Shown piece by piece: positions 23,161-34,836 of a stretch of DNA of 64,000 bases (positions are counted from its first letter, which is position 1; each line of letters starts with the position of its first letter). Under the pieces are notes generated by a model, which saw only the letters and a program-made list of their open reading frames with translations, had not been told where the DNA came from and made no database searches. The translations under genes were made by a program, and so were the position numbers. Location of the stretch: the NCBI GenBank assembly GCA_028023455.1, contig JAQFVV010012423.1, positions 9,654,269 to 9,718,268 on the forward strand. Direction: 5' to 3'. This DNA is from Epiperipatus broadwayi. Taxonomy: Eukaryota; Onychophora; Udeonychophora; Euonychophora; Peripatidae.

Positions 23161-25093
23161 CAGTGATGGTGAATCTATGGTACACATGTCAGAGATGGCA
23201 CATTCAATTTTTTACTGGCACACGAATTATTTATATATTATAATTTTCTTCAATATTTTTTTGTTGCTAAAATCTGTACTAATAAAAATTTACTGTAAAC
23301 TAAAGGTAAAATAAATAGATATAATATTATATTAGAATTCAATTTACAATTGAACTCTGATTAGAAGCAATAAATTATGATATTTTAAATCAAACAAAGT
23401 GGTACCGGTATACTGTGGTATTATATTTTATAAACCTGTCAAATGATTCAAATAAAACTGAAAAGTAATCTTAGTAAAATATTTTATCTCTTTGAAGTAA
23501 ATTTTTTCAACTCTAAAGTAAAAGTAATAAGTTTTTTTCTGTTATAAACTTGTTAACACCATTCATTTTTTTTTAATATAATCAAAATCACAAACAAAGG
23601 AATGAAATGCATAATAAAGGCCATCAAATGATGTTTTTTTTGCTCGAAGTTTTGCTGAAAAAGTGAAATGTAAGGATAATAATATATTTTAACATATAAT
23701 AAATCTTTGATTTATAAAATTATTAAAGCTCATTTAAATTTACTTTTAAATAAATTTGTTACCATTATATTAATATGATTAGTGAAAATAAAAAACAAAA
23801 ATTATCAAGCAATAGAGAATTTCAAAATTGGTGGATGGATGACTATGGAATGATTAACAAAGATACAGGGAAGTATGTGTTTTATATTCTGGAACAGTTA
23901 CATTGAGAACATTAGGTAAAACAGCATTATTATATCAATCATAAATTACTCTGTGAAAAAAGTAAAGATGAACAAAAATAATATATTGCCCACATCTATA
24001 ATAAAATTTATCGAAAATCATTCAAATATAACTGATGCTAGTTTTTTTTATTTAAAATGCAATAACCAAACATGGGAAAACTTTTAATGATGAAGAATAT
24101 ATGAAAGAAGCTTGGATGAAATGTGCACAGTTTTTTTTGAAGATTTTGAAAACAAAGCAAAAATTATTCAGAGCATAAAAGATTTATCATAGGCTAGAAA
24201 TACAGTTAAAGAAAGAATCTTGCAAATGGCTAACATCATAACTTACCAACAAAAATGAGATATAAAATCTTTTAGTTTAATTTCTCTCTACCTTGATGTA
24301 AGTACAGACATAAATGGGTCAGCTCATTTGGCTATTTTTATTTACTATTATGTTGGGAATAATATCAAAGAAGAATTGATCAGTTTAACCTCATTGGTAG
24401 CTTCTTACAACATAGATGTTGACAAAATTGTATCAATAACTATAGATTGTGCTTATGGTTGGAAAAGAAAATAGTTTTCTCAATTTATTTACCAACTATA
24501 TTGGACATTCAATTTTGGGTTTTCTTTGCATTTTATATTAGCAAGTTTTATGCATGAAGGTCAGCTTTAAGTCATTGGATGATGTTATGAACATTGTGAC
24601 TAAGTTAATCAATTTTATATCTACACATTGAGTGAGGTAAACTCAATATACTATTCTTTATTTATGTACAACAATTTGAATGGTTAAGTTGAGGAAAAGT
24701 TCTTCAAAGATTCATTGAGTGTTTAGAAGAAATTAGATGGTTTTTACATAATGAAAAAATCATTGAAATATATAATGAATTAATGGATGTTGAATGACTT
24801 TCAAAATTAATGTTTTTTACTGTTATGTGTTCACATCTAAATGAATTAAATGTGAAACCACAAGGTTATAATAAGACAATTGTTGTCATGTTTGATTTGA
24901 TCTAAGTATTTGAAGTTAAATTACAAATTTTCAACCATGATGTTATTTCTTACATCTTCAAATATTTTCCAAATCTAAAAAAAGTTATTGACTGATTTAG
25001 AATTTCATGAGAAATCAGATCAAGTAAAATTGCCGTGACTTTTGTGCTGTTATTCAATCGATAATTGAATTTTCTTTAAGATTTACACATACA
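23161..25093 (+). mobile_element. hAT (Charlie-type) transposon, 5' end and N-terminal transposase, decayed
   Basis: The left end CAGTGATGGTGAATCTATGG followed by ACACATGTCAGAG strongly resembles the terminal inverted repeat of Charlie-like hAT transposons. Downstream, in broken frames, are REFQNWWMDDYG near 23815, LDVSTDINGSAHLAIFIYYY near 24295-24350 (catalytic domain), EELISLTSLV near 24375, and DDVMNIVTKLINFI near 24580. The reading frame has many stops. The C-terminal domain and right end are absent: similarity stops where a hammerhead-repeat copy starts at 25094. The transposase would move DNA by cut and paste with 8-bp target duplications. This copy is inactive. Confidence 0.8.
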
Positions 25094-25205
25094 TTGGTGA
25101 TTATTTATCTTTTCAACATGTGTGTGATCAGGTGGGTCAGCAATATGAGATGACGTGGAGAGTTGAGGGTCATGTAAAAGTCTGAGTGTGAATCCCTTAC
25201 ATATT
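25094..25205 (+). repeat. tRNA-like hammerhead repeat, copy C (starts at the cleavage site)
   Basis: The sense sequence matches copies A and B from TTGGTGATTAT onward, including TCTTTTCAACATGTGTG, the A-box-like GGGTCAGCAA near 25134 and the B-box-like GTGTGAATCCC near 25187. Similarity begins at the first base that would follow hammerhead cleavage. The ribozyme core upstream is absent and is replaced by sequence following the hAT remnant. Confidence 0.7.
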
Positions 25206-25249
25206 AATATTTTTTATAAAGCGTATGTGACAAATATGAATCTGATTAA

Positions 25250-26686
25250 AATTTTAATTGAAAATCTGACCTACTTCAATTATATCTACACAAAACATCA
25301 CCCCATGTTAGCTCTACAGGCCACTAATAAATCTTCATTTTATTTTTTAAAATGAACTATGAACTATTTAAACTTTGGTCTTACTAAACTATTTAAACAA
25401 TTTATATCATTATGAGAATGATTTGCAAGAGTTAAACTATAGATTTTAATTCAATAGTTATTTTCAGTAAACAATTTGATGACGAAATTTAACACCCACA
25501 ACTCATTTTTTTCTTAATCTTTAACTCCTAAAGTAAACTACTAACATATGTGGAATATATCTTAAACTATAGTGAATATACTATTGGTTAATAATCAATA
25601 AAACATAAGTAAATTAATGAGATATAACTTAAGAAATAGACATTAGAATAGTATATATAAAATAAAAATAAATTAATAAAAAATATGTCTTAAAAATTGA
25701 CATAAATATATTAATAACTTGATAAATCTGGAAGTAAAAGAAAGATCATTTAAATTTAAGTGCATAATGTCTATAAATTAAAATGTTTTTCATGGGTTTT
25801 TACTTTATACAATTTTTAAGTAGCTGATAGAAAGAGTTTCATCAGTGGAATAAGCAAAATGTGAATCTATATAAGTATGTTTTTCTTTTGATTTCCATTA
25901 TAGAGCTCTGTTTAGGAATTCCGTGTTGAGGTTAAGATTATAAGATCCAGTGTTTTCTTTATAAAATTATTAAAGTAATTTCCATCATCATAATCAGAAT
26001 TACAGTATCACAATCAGTTTCCACTTATTTGATGAGTGCATCAGTGATATTTAAGATATTATATGTTTGACATGAGTTGGATTCATTCTAAAATGAGAAA
26101 GTGTTCCATCTAGCATAAACGATATCCTCAGAGAGTTCTTAAGTCCAAACTAATAATATATGGTATTTTATCCAGATGCTAGGGAAAAATTCTCTAGATG
26201 CACTTAGATTTTGTCAGCAGAAGGATGCCTTAGAAATCAAGTGATACAATACAAAAAATAGGCAAAATGACAAAGACCAAATTATTTCAGCTGTCTACTA
26301 TTTATACTTTTTTTCTTTTCAAAGCATTTTTAATGTAATTTAAATAGGCTTATTATTTTAATTAAATCTAAAATTTTAAAAATCAGAAAAGAAAACAAAT
26401 AGCACAATCGTGAATTCAAAATAACAAATCAGTTTGAGTAATTAAATTTAATAATAAACAATAATATATATATATATATTTGATTTTTAATTAAATTTAA
26501 TAATAAACAATAATATATATATATATATTTTGATTTTTAATTAATCTGATATCTTGTAGTTCTCTTGGACATCATTAATTAGACTCTGCTCAATAACTTT
26601 TTATCTAAAGATAGAATTAAACTTATAAAAGACAATTATTTTTTATTTCCTGTCTGCAAACCAAATTTTAAAACATGAATTATTTA
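25250..26686 (+). repeat. Interspersed repeat family Y, copy 2, left part
   Basis: This is a direct diverged copy of 17540 to about 18665. It is interrupted exactly after ATGAATTATTTA (26675-26686) by the 26687-28646 insertion and continues at 28647. Confidence 0.7.
26438..26540. repeat. Tandem duplication of about 51 bp with (TA)n cores
   Basis: Two near-identical units run ATTAAATTTAATAATAAACA, then TA repeats, then TTGATTTTTAA. The Y copy 1 equivalent near 18478 has a single unit, so the duplication is specific to copy 2. Confidence 0.8.
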
Positions 26687-26796
26687 AAACAGGCAAAACT
26701 CTCTATACATATTGCCACTCAGTGTAAGTCAGAGTAACCAATGGATGCCAGAAGGCTTGTGCATAAAATCCCCATCTACTGCCTACTCATCCAATA

Positions 26797-26838
26797 TCCC
26801 CAGACCAATTTCTGGCTGGTGGCCTTCATCAGTGAGAA
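26797..26838 (-). ncRNA. Hammerhead ribozyme with complete conserved core
   Basis: On the minus strand the order is TTCTCA (26838-26833), CTGATGA (26832-26826), stem II GGC/GCC around CACCA, GAAA (26812-26809), TTGG, T, C, then TGGGGA (26802-26797), which pairs with TTCTCA in six pairs, two of them G-U. Core bases CUGAUGA, GAAA and UC are all present. Weak points are an A-A mismatch at 10.1-11.1 and a very short stem III, which in known PLE and retrozyme hammerheads can be compensated by dimer formation. Confidence 0.7.
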
Positions 26839-27308
26839 GCCTTGGACCTGAGAGTATTGCACTTAGATTTTAGGATTTAATGCACTGAATGGCAATATGT
26901 TGTAACAGTAGCTGGGTTCAAATATGATTGCTAAAGAAAGTAAAAGGCACTAATGATTACAAAGAATATTTTTTGCGGTTATTATGGATTAAATTAATAG
27001 ATGCGAGAAAATTTATAGATATACATGTTAACCCTGTTATGTGAGTGAAATACATTGACCATTTAAAGGCAAGAACATACACATATATATTTATTACATG
27101 TGTTGTTGTGATGTTGCATAGAATTGTGAAGATGAATTGAAGTAGTTATGTGCAGAGTTGTATTTTTATATTTTTGTTATTTATTACAAGATAAAAATGA
27201 TTTGAATGCCTTCTCTTGTAGTAGCATTTATCATAAATAAAAAAAAAGCTTGTTTAGAGCTATTAGCATGCTCTTAATTTTACATATTTGTAAGTGCAAG
27301 CTATATAT

Positions 27309-27329
27309 AAGTCATGTGACATCTGACTT
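27309..27329 (-). repeat. 21-bp segment shared with 14185-14205 (inverted)
   Basis: An exact 21-bp reverse-complement match, followed in both places by a T/A-rich TTATTATT-like stretch. It probably marks the tail of an old short repeat. Confidence 0.5.
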
Positions 27330-28646
27330 GTTATTATTACTATTATTATTTATTACTGTAAGTTATAGTTATTGAAATAATGTCATTTGTAGTGTATGTT
27401 TCTTAACAAAAGCAAATTAAATATAGAATGCTGGAGAGTAATAAAAGGGGTTGCAAGTTGTGCCAAAGGTGATTTTTGTTAGTTACACTTGTCAGAATTC
27501 CAAGAATTGGCCACTAAGTATTTATTAATTAATAAAAATTAATAAGAATGGACTCCATCAAAATGCTGGGGTAAAAAAATCATGTGAATTCATTAAACTG
27601 CCCAGTGTATATCTGTTTGTGACCTGCTTACCATGATGATCTTTGTCTATGGAGATTTTGCCGTCTATTTCAAGTAAGTGAAGAGATCATGGAGCTCCAA
27701 ACAACAAGAATTTTCATGCCTTCAATTTTAGAATCATCTAAAATAACACCTCTAGGATAGATTATCATATGTGTAAATGTTATGGAATCTTTCATCATCT
27801 TTCAGATCAACAACTCTTGCTAAAACAATTACCATTATAATACTGTAAGCTTACAGATCATCAGCCTTAAACACATGAGCGTTAGCCCTCAAAAAAGGTA
27901 AATATGATTTTCTCTATATATATTAAATGAACATATAATAATTTGATAATAAATTAAGAAATATGTGCTTTGCCCCAACTTAAAGAAAGATTTATAGAAA
28001 ATAGATTAAATTATTTAATAAATACAACTCTGATGCATATTTGCACTCTTTTGTGAATGTGTATACTGATATTATATATATGTATCAGAATGACTGGGTT
28101 GTATGATTGAGTTATTAGTATATATGTGTATTAATAAATATTAGAATTTAAAGCTATAACTTGTGTATTTATTTGAATTATGAGATTCTTATAATTTCTG
28201 GATTATTATTTATAATAGCTTACTGATATTCATTACTGTATATCTCTAAAAGAAATAAAATTATAAGATTCATAAGGCAGATAGGAAATTATAAAAGTAT
28301 ATAAATGACATTTCTTTGTAAGATAACCTCATCTTCATTCTCCTGATAGACATTGTTTCCCAGACCTTGAGACTGAGCTAGTCTCAATAAGGCACCAAAA
28401 AGGTTCATTGGAACCTTTTCTTTTGTTTTTGAGGGGTATAATTCTTATTAATTGGTAAGATTGGTGCTTGGAATGAGACTTGTTCGATGCTCATAAATAT
28501 ACCTACTCGAAGCTCAGGTTAATAACCTATATCAATTAAATTCTTAGAATAGGATCACATGTAGACTGTTAAAATGTATAGAGAGTTTTGCCTGTTTTAA
28601 TAACAGTTAAGAGAAAGCATAAGAAATGGTGATCATGTGATGTTTA

Positions 28647-28795
28647 ATGAATTATTTAACTTAAATATTATTTTTTAAAAAGTCTAAACTAAATGACATT
28701 TATTAAATTTAAACTCTAACCTAAAATGATAATTACCAATCTATGTTTAAATCTAACTTTTCTTTTTCTCTAAACAATGTAGCTAAACTCTATGA
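28647..28795 (+). repeat. Interspersed repeat family Y, copy 2, right part
   Basis: Similarity to copy 1 (18664-19010) resumes here after the 1.96 kb insertion and fades near 28795. Confidence 0.65.
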
Positions 28796-30981
28796 ATAGA
28801 CAAAATTACATCCATAAGCAAAACAGCATTATTAGAGTTGAGAACTTCATTTAGTCATTTATTTTCCTATTTTGCAAAGTTCATTAACTTCCAGAATGTC
28901 TATCATTTGAAAGCTTATATTTATAATAAATATTGTAAAGATTGTCAATATATGATATAAAAAAAAATTAATTCTAAAAATAAAATGTTGCAAATATGTA
29001 CGAAGTTTTCACTACAGTCTTTTAAATAAAAAGGACAAAGGTGGATCCTGAACAGGTTAAATCTGCTAATTAAAATATTTAAATGAATAATATTTAACAA
29101 CCTGCAATTAAAGTACAATGTTAATGTTTTTCTTAATGTAAGTCATTATATGTTCAGTGCATTTATGAATGTAATAAGATATGCATACAAATAAATTTAA
29201 TTTGTTCCATTCATAATTATTTTTGAAAATACTTTTAACTTTCTGTTTGTATATATTGTAAGGGTAACTTACAATTAACAAAACACCTATACACTCAGTT
29301 ACAATTATCTCTAACTAAACCATTTATTTATTAAATGTATTTAACTATTATAAAATGCATATATATATATATATAACAAAAATAATAAATGATTAACATT
29401 TATTTTGATAACAATAAAGTTAAAACAATACTTACTTAAATGTCAAACTTTTAAATAATCAATCAGATTTGAAATTAAAAAAAAAGACAATTTTATATAT
29501 ATATATATTTTTCTATCTTAATGTTTATATATAACAATGAGCAAGTAAATCAAGCATTGAAAATTGAAACAAAACATGCAATATTAACAATTCATTCATT
29601 CTTAACAATAAAGGAGATGAGGAAAGAAAATGACTTTCTCAACAACTATTTTTTTTAATGGATATTACAGTTCTATATTAGAACCAAATTTCTATTAAAT
29701 CAGAAAAGGTTTAACTTTTTTAAATTGAAATTATGATTTCTTTATATGAAAAATAAACCTAAGGATCTGAATAGATTATAGAAAAATATTTTTTTTCTTT
29801 TAAATCTGAAAGAGGATAGTAATATATAAAAAAGAACATCTATTTGAATTTCTAGTAACTTCTTTATTTTCTTATGTTGTTTTCTACATGCAAAAATATC
29901 TTTAAAATAATTATATATATTTAAAATTATCTTATAATGTTCAGGAAGTAGAAGAACATTATATTGTAGAGGTTTCGAAACCAATTTTCTTGCCAGTTTA
30001 AATATTAATTGTGTAGAACATCTAACTGGATACATGAAGGTTAAGAACATTGATCTTCAAAGGATGTATTATAATTTATTACAATAAAACCATTGGATAA
30101 TGCTAATAATCTATCAATTTGGAATAAATATATAACTACTAAACCAATGGATAAATACACTATGCCAGGAGATCTCCACCAAGATTATAAAATATTGACA
30201 TAATGAATAATTCTTACTTAGCTCAAGAAAATAAGTTTTTATTTATCTATTTTATTTTATTTTATTTTTTTATCATTTTAATATGTTTATTTTATTGATT
30301 TTCATTTTCAAATTTGGTATCTTACCTTTATAGAAATCGGATTATCCAAATTTAATTTTATAAGGGAAAATTATTAAACTATATATATATATATAATATC
30401 AAATAAAATTAAATTTTATTCATTATCTATAAGTTTGACATAACTCATCTAAATTAGATGAAGCAAAATTTTGATTATTATTCAACAGATATTAGTTAAA
30501 CAGAGTTATTATTCTTACTAATTAATATAGTAAACATAATGATATATTAATTTTTATTACAAATACTTATAAAAGAGGTTTTACAATTACAAATAAGAGA
30601 TTCATAATAATAATTATGAAAGAAATGAAAAATGACTATAAATGTATTAATAAGTCATTTAAATTAATAATCTTTTGAATTTGTTTACTGTTATATATTA
30701 TATATATATACATTAGTTTGAATTATAATTTTTTCTTTAGAAAAGATTGTCAAGGTATGAAATTTTATCATAGAATGTGGAATGGGAATATTAGTTATTA
30801 ATCTTTTAAAATGATAAAAGTCATCCTTATTTTTCATTATTATTTTATTTATCTTGTTATATTACATTTTCATTGTTTATTAAATATTATTGAGTTATTA
30901 ATCTGATTTTTACTTAATCATTATTATATTACATTCATATTAATAAATAAATATACTAATTAGTAATAGCTACATAACATT

Positions 30982-31030
<49 letters not shown>

Positions 31031-32474
31031 ATATTATAAACATTTTAGAAATACATTTTATTAGTCATTGCTTATATAAAGGCATGGTAGTAAATTACTT
31101 GATTAAATCCATCCCTGAAAAGAGCCAATTGTAAATTCTTCATGAGTTTGAATATCATGGCTAATGGTGACTGAAAGAGAATGGAGAAGTGGATGAAGTA
31201 ATCTAAATTACATCTAAATTTATCTAATAATTATTGAGCTAGTATAGTGAAGATAGATGCAATTATGGACTTAGAATTTCATTGCTTCATGTCCAGCATT
31301 CTACTCGAAGACATTAAGACCGACTGTAGTAAGATGCACACCCTCTTTCTTGTGAAAACCGACGTCCCCTTACAGTATATATATATAACATTTCACAAAT
31401 ATAATGTTTCAAAAAGTATTTACAATTTTTTTTTCTATTTTTTATTTGTAAATAAAAGTAGATAAAAAAAGAAAGTTTTAAATTCAAAAAGCCTGAGACC
31501 TTATTTAAACTTTCAGAATTATTAATTTAATATAGTATCATCATTTAAATACAATATTTTATAAATTGTTAAATATACATTTATCTAGTAAGTATTTAAG
31601 TATTTGTTTAAAAAAAAGTCTAATCTATTTTAGAATCAAAAATTTCTTGTTTTATCCAAACTAGTTCATTTATCATATGTATATAGAAGGGAATAAACTA
31701 TATTAAAAGTCTGGTATCATGATGCTGTTTTTAATCTCATCGAGAATGTCAAATTTTATTTTATAACTCTGATTGATACTTTCATGCAATTTTTATATGT
31801 TATAAATTGACATAAGTATATAGTGCAAAAAATAAGTATACATCATAGAAATATAAATATTTGCCATTTAATTATAGATAGTTAATATATCACTCTTTTT
31901 GACTTTACTGATATTATTGAAATCAATATTCTTGCTATCAGTTTGAGTAATCTTTTATCATCATATTACATTGATCCCCTCATTTCCAATTAAACACACT
32001 TATATTTCTGTTATTTTTCATTAATAAATATATTTACTTGCAATGTATATATATAATAAAAATATTTTATCATTAATTTTTTTTCAGCATATTATCTTAC
32101 AGATTCTGTAAACAATGAGCTTATCTATGATTCAATATTATTAATAGTATATCATTTTTTAATAATTTATCTAAGTATCTAGCAAATATGTAATATATAA
32201 TTTGTAACTTTAAAATATAAACTTATATTTATTAAAAATATAAATTTGATTATTTTTTGATATTAGTGCTTATAAAAGAAAAATTATATTCTATGAATAA
32301 TATGACAAACTGGAATTAAACATTGATGATAATGATGATAATAATATATAAAGTAATACATTTTTATTCCAATAATTATACATTAAAAAAAGAAATAAAT
32401 ATTAAAAAAGGCACAATTAATAATTATTCAAAACACACTATAAAAAGTATAGAAATAATATCTAAGTAAAGTAA
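28796..32474. other. AT-rich intergenic DNA, no gene seen
   Basis: Short open frames (up to 102 codons, at 29742-30050 on the minus strand) show no recognisable similarity. A compound (TA)n(GT)n microsatellite lies at 30982-31028. Confidence 0.55.
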
Positions 32475-32780
<306 letters not shown>

Positions 32781-33579
32781 AATATCATCCATTGGTTTAA
32801 AATAAATAACAAATGTAAAAGCAATGCCTGAAAACACAAGGATAAAATACATAATGGGGACTACATATGAAATAAAATATTAAATAAAATAAATTAAGTA
32901 CTTTGAGATTAGTGCTGCTGTGCCATAATCTCTGACGATTATTATTCAAACTTTGTGAATATATTTTCATTGCTTGTAAAGTATCACTTTAGTTTTAATA
33001 AACTTTATATTTAAAAAATAAATTTTTGAATTCAACTTAATTTTAAAAAATTGTTATGAATACAATAAAAAAAAAGATTTAAATTAATTAAAATGAATGT
33101 CAAAAGTTTCTTTTATTTACTAACACTTTTATCCAAAAAATCTTTTATTTATATCATATTCATAATATATTTTTAAAATTAACATGAATTCAGAAACCCT
33201 TTTTTTAGCTATAAGTTTGCTAATCTTTAAAAAAAAACAAACAAACAAACAAATCTAAAGTGTTAAGATAATTCTTGCTGGACAATTATATCATAGTAGT
33301 GCTAATTCTAAAGTACCATAAATTATATTATAAACAATATAATTTCAAAATAAAATCAGTTAATTTATAAACAATTACAAAATAAAGACAATTAAAAGGC
33401 AGTGTTTAATGAGAAAAATATATATTTACATGATATATATATAAATAAAATAATAATGTTTTTATAATGGTTATTGCAAAGCACAAAATATTATGAAACA
33501 ATTTAAATAAAACAGCTCTATTCAGTATATTGAAGTAAAAAGCATATGTCATTAAAATAAATATTTTTGTTATATATAT

Positions 33580-33648
<69 letters not shown>

Positions 33649-34836
33649 GTAAAGGTTGGAAAGATTCATCCTTTTCATCAAAGTGTCATTATTGTTTTAA
33701 AAAAATCTTTGATTTGGCTTTGATATGGGTGTTTATATATATGTTATTGTTATTAGTTATTGTTATTTATTTCAATTTTTTTGGTATATGCATTTGTTTA
33801 TGATTGTGGGATTTAAATGGCAATGGTTATATATAAAAAAGTATATACATATGTGTATATAGATTTTACCAAGATATTGGTTTGTGTTTAAAGTACTTGC
33901 CTTTTTGTAATATAAATGAGTAAAATATTAACATATAAAATTACTAAATATGTTTAGATTGTATTTTTATTTTTAAAAATTGTTTAAGAAGTAATCCTAT
34001 TATTTATTTGTTTATTTATTTATCTATCTATTTTGTTTTGTAAACTGTAAACCTAATTTTTATATGTATTTTTTTAATTTAATTTAATATTTAAAAATAT
34101 TGATATCAGTAGCACATGAAATATGAGCTAAACAATGGACATAAAAAATACTATAGCAACAAGGATTGACAATCACCATTAAGAAAAGAAAGCAAAACTT
34201 TGCTGTTGCGTCATATACAATATTCTTTGTGTAACCACTATATTTATTAGATTTGATATATCATTAGAAATAGCAAGCTGAATGATAAATTTGTGGTCCA
34301 GGGTTCAAACCATCCAACTTATCCTATTTCACTATAACATCTATTGGAAAATATTCAAATTATTGACAAGCAGACATTTGGAGAAGAAACAAACAGAATG
34401 AATAGTTATTCAGATACAGTAGTCCAAAATAAGCATTTGCTACATATTCAAGATCAATCCATCATAACCTAACTTGGATAATAAAAAAAATGCTGCAAGT
34501 CAATCAGCTATAAAACCAAAAGGTTCACGAATTCACACATTTGTCATTTTTAAACATATATGAATTATTTTAACTCACACCAGAAGGAACAAAAAGACAT
34601 TAAATAGTTAGTGAGCTTTGAAATAAAGAGGGGATAAAGAAGATTAAATGGTAACTAAATTTGGTGATTTTATTTATTTATTTATTTTGAACAATTGATT
34701 TTCAAAGTTAACTATTTATATAAATGTAAACTAATTTTAAGTTTTAATCAATCATTATAATTAATATGTTAAGCTTCATTGAGTATAAAAAATTTCTACT
34801 TTTTTTGATTAATATGCAGATAATATATATATATAT
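32781..34836. other. AT-rich DNA with simple repeats, no gene seen
   Basis: A short (AAAC)n lies at 33231-33252 and a TTTA run near 34671-34686. A (TA)n run at 34818-34836 directly precedes the LTR element. A run resembling GGTTCAAACC near 34299 is too isolated to call a tRNA-derived repeat. Confidence 0.55.
33581..33646. repeat. (TAGA)n microsatellite
   Basis: About 66 bp of pure TAGA/GATA tetranucleotide. Its minus-strand translation is Ser-Ile-Tyr-Leu repeats. Confidence 0.95.

Larger units (their letters stand above)
26687..28646 (-). mobile_element. 1.96-kb insertion with inverted ends, hammerhead and 12-bp target duplication
   Basis: The insertion interrupts repeat Y and is bounded by perfect ATGAATTATTTA copies (26675-26686 and 28647-28658). 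Its first 24 bases (26687-26710) are the exact reverse complement of 28574-28597, and 49 nt follow on the right only. One-sided extension, inverted ends and a long target duplication are the same features seen in the three PLEs of this window, mirrored. Placing the hammerhead near the left end implies minus orientation. The interior (26860-28320) has no recognisable coding sequence. Two strong hairpins, near 28366-28385 and 28407-28427, lie near the right end. I infer a non-autonomous PLE-like element. A different class cannot be excluded. Confidence 0.65.

Noticed and set aside
29742-30050. 102-codon minus-strand frame
   Set aside because: No recognisable domain. Its Phe/Lys/Leu-rich composition is what AT-rich random sequence gives, and there is no conserved start or neighbour context.
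33406-33681. 91-codon minus-strand frame with Ser-Ile-Tyr-Leu repeats
   Set aside because: Its core is the (TAGA)n microsatellite.
34299-34308. GGTTCAAACC resembling a tRNA B box
   Set aside because: No A box at the right distance and no tRNA fold. An isolated 10-mer is weak evidence in this window.
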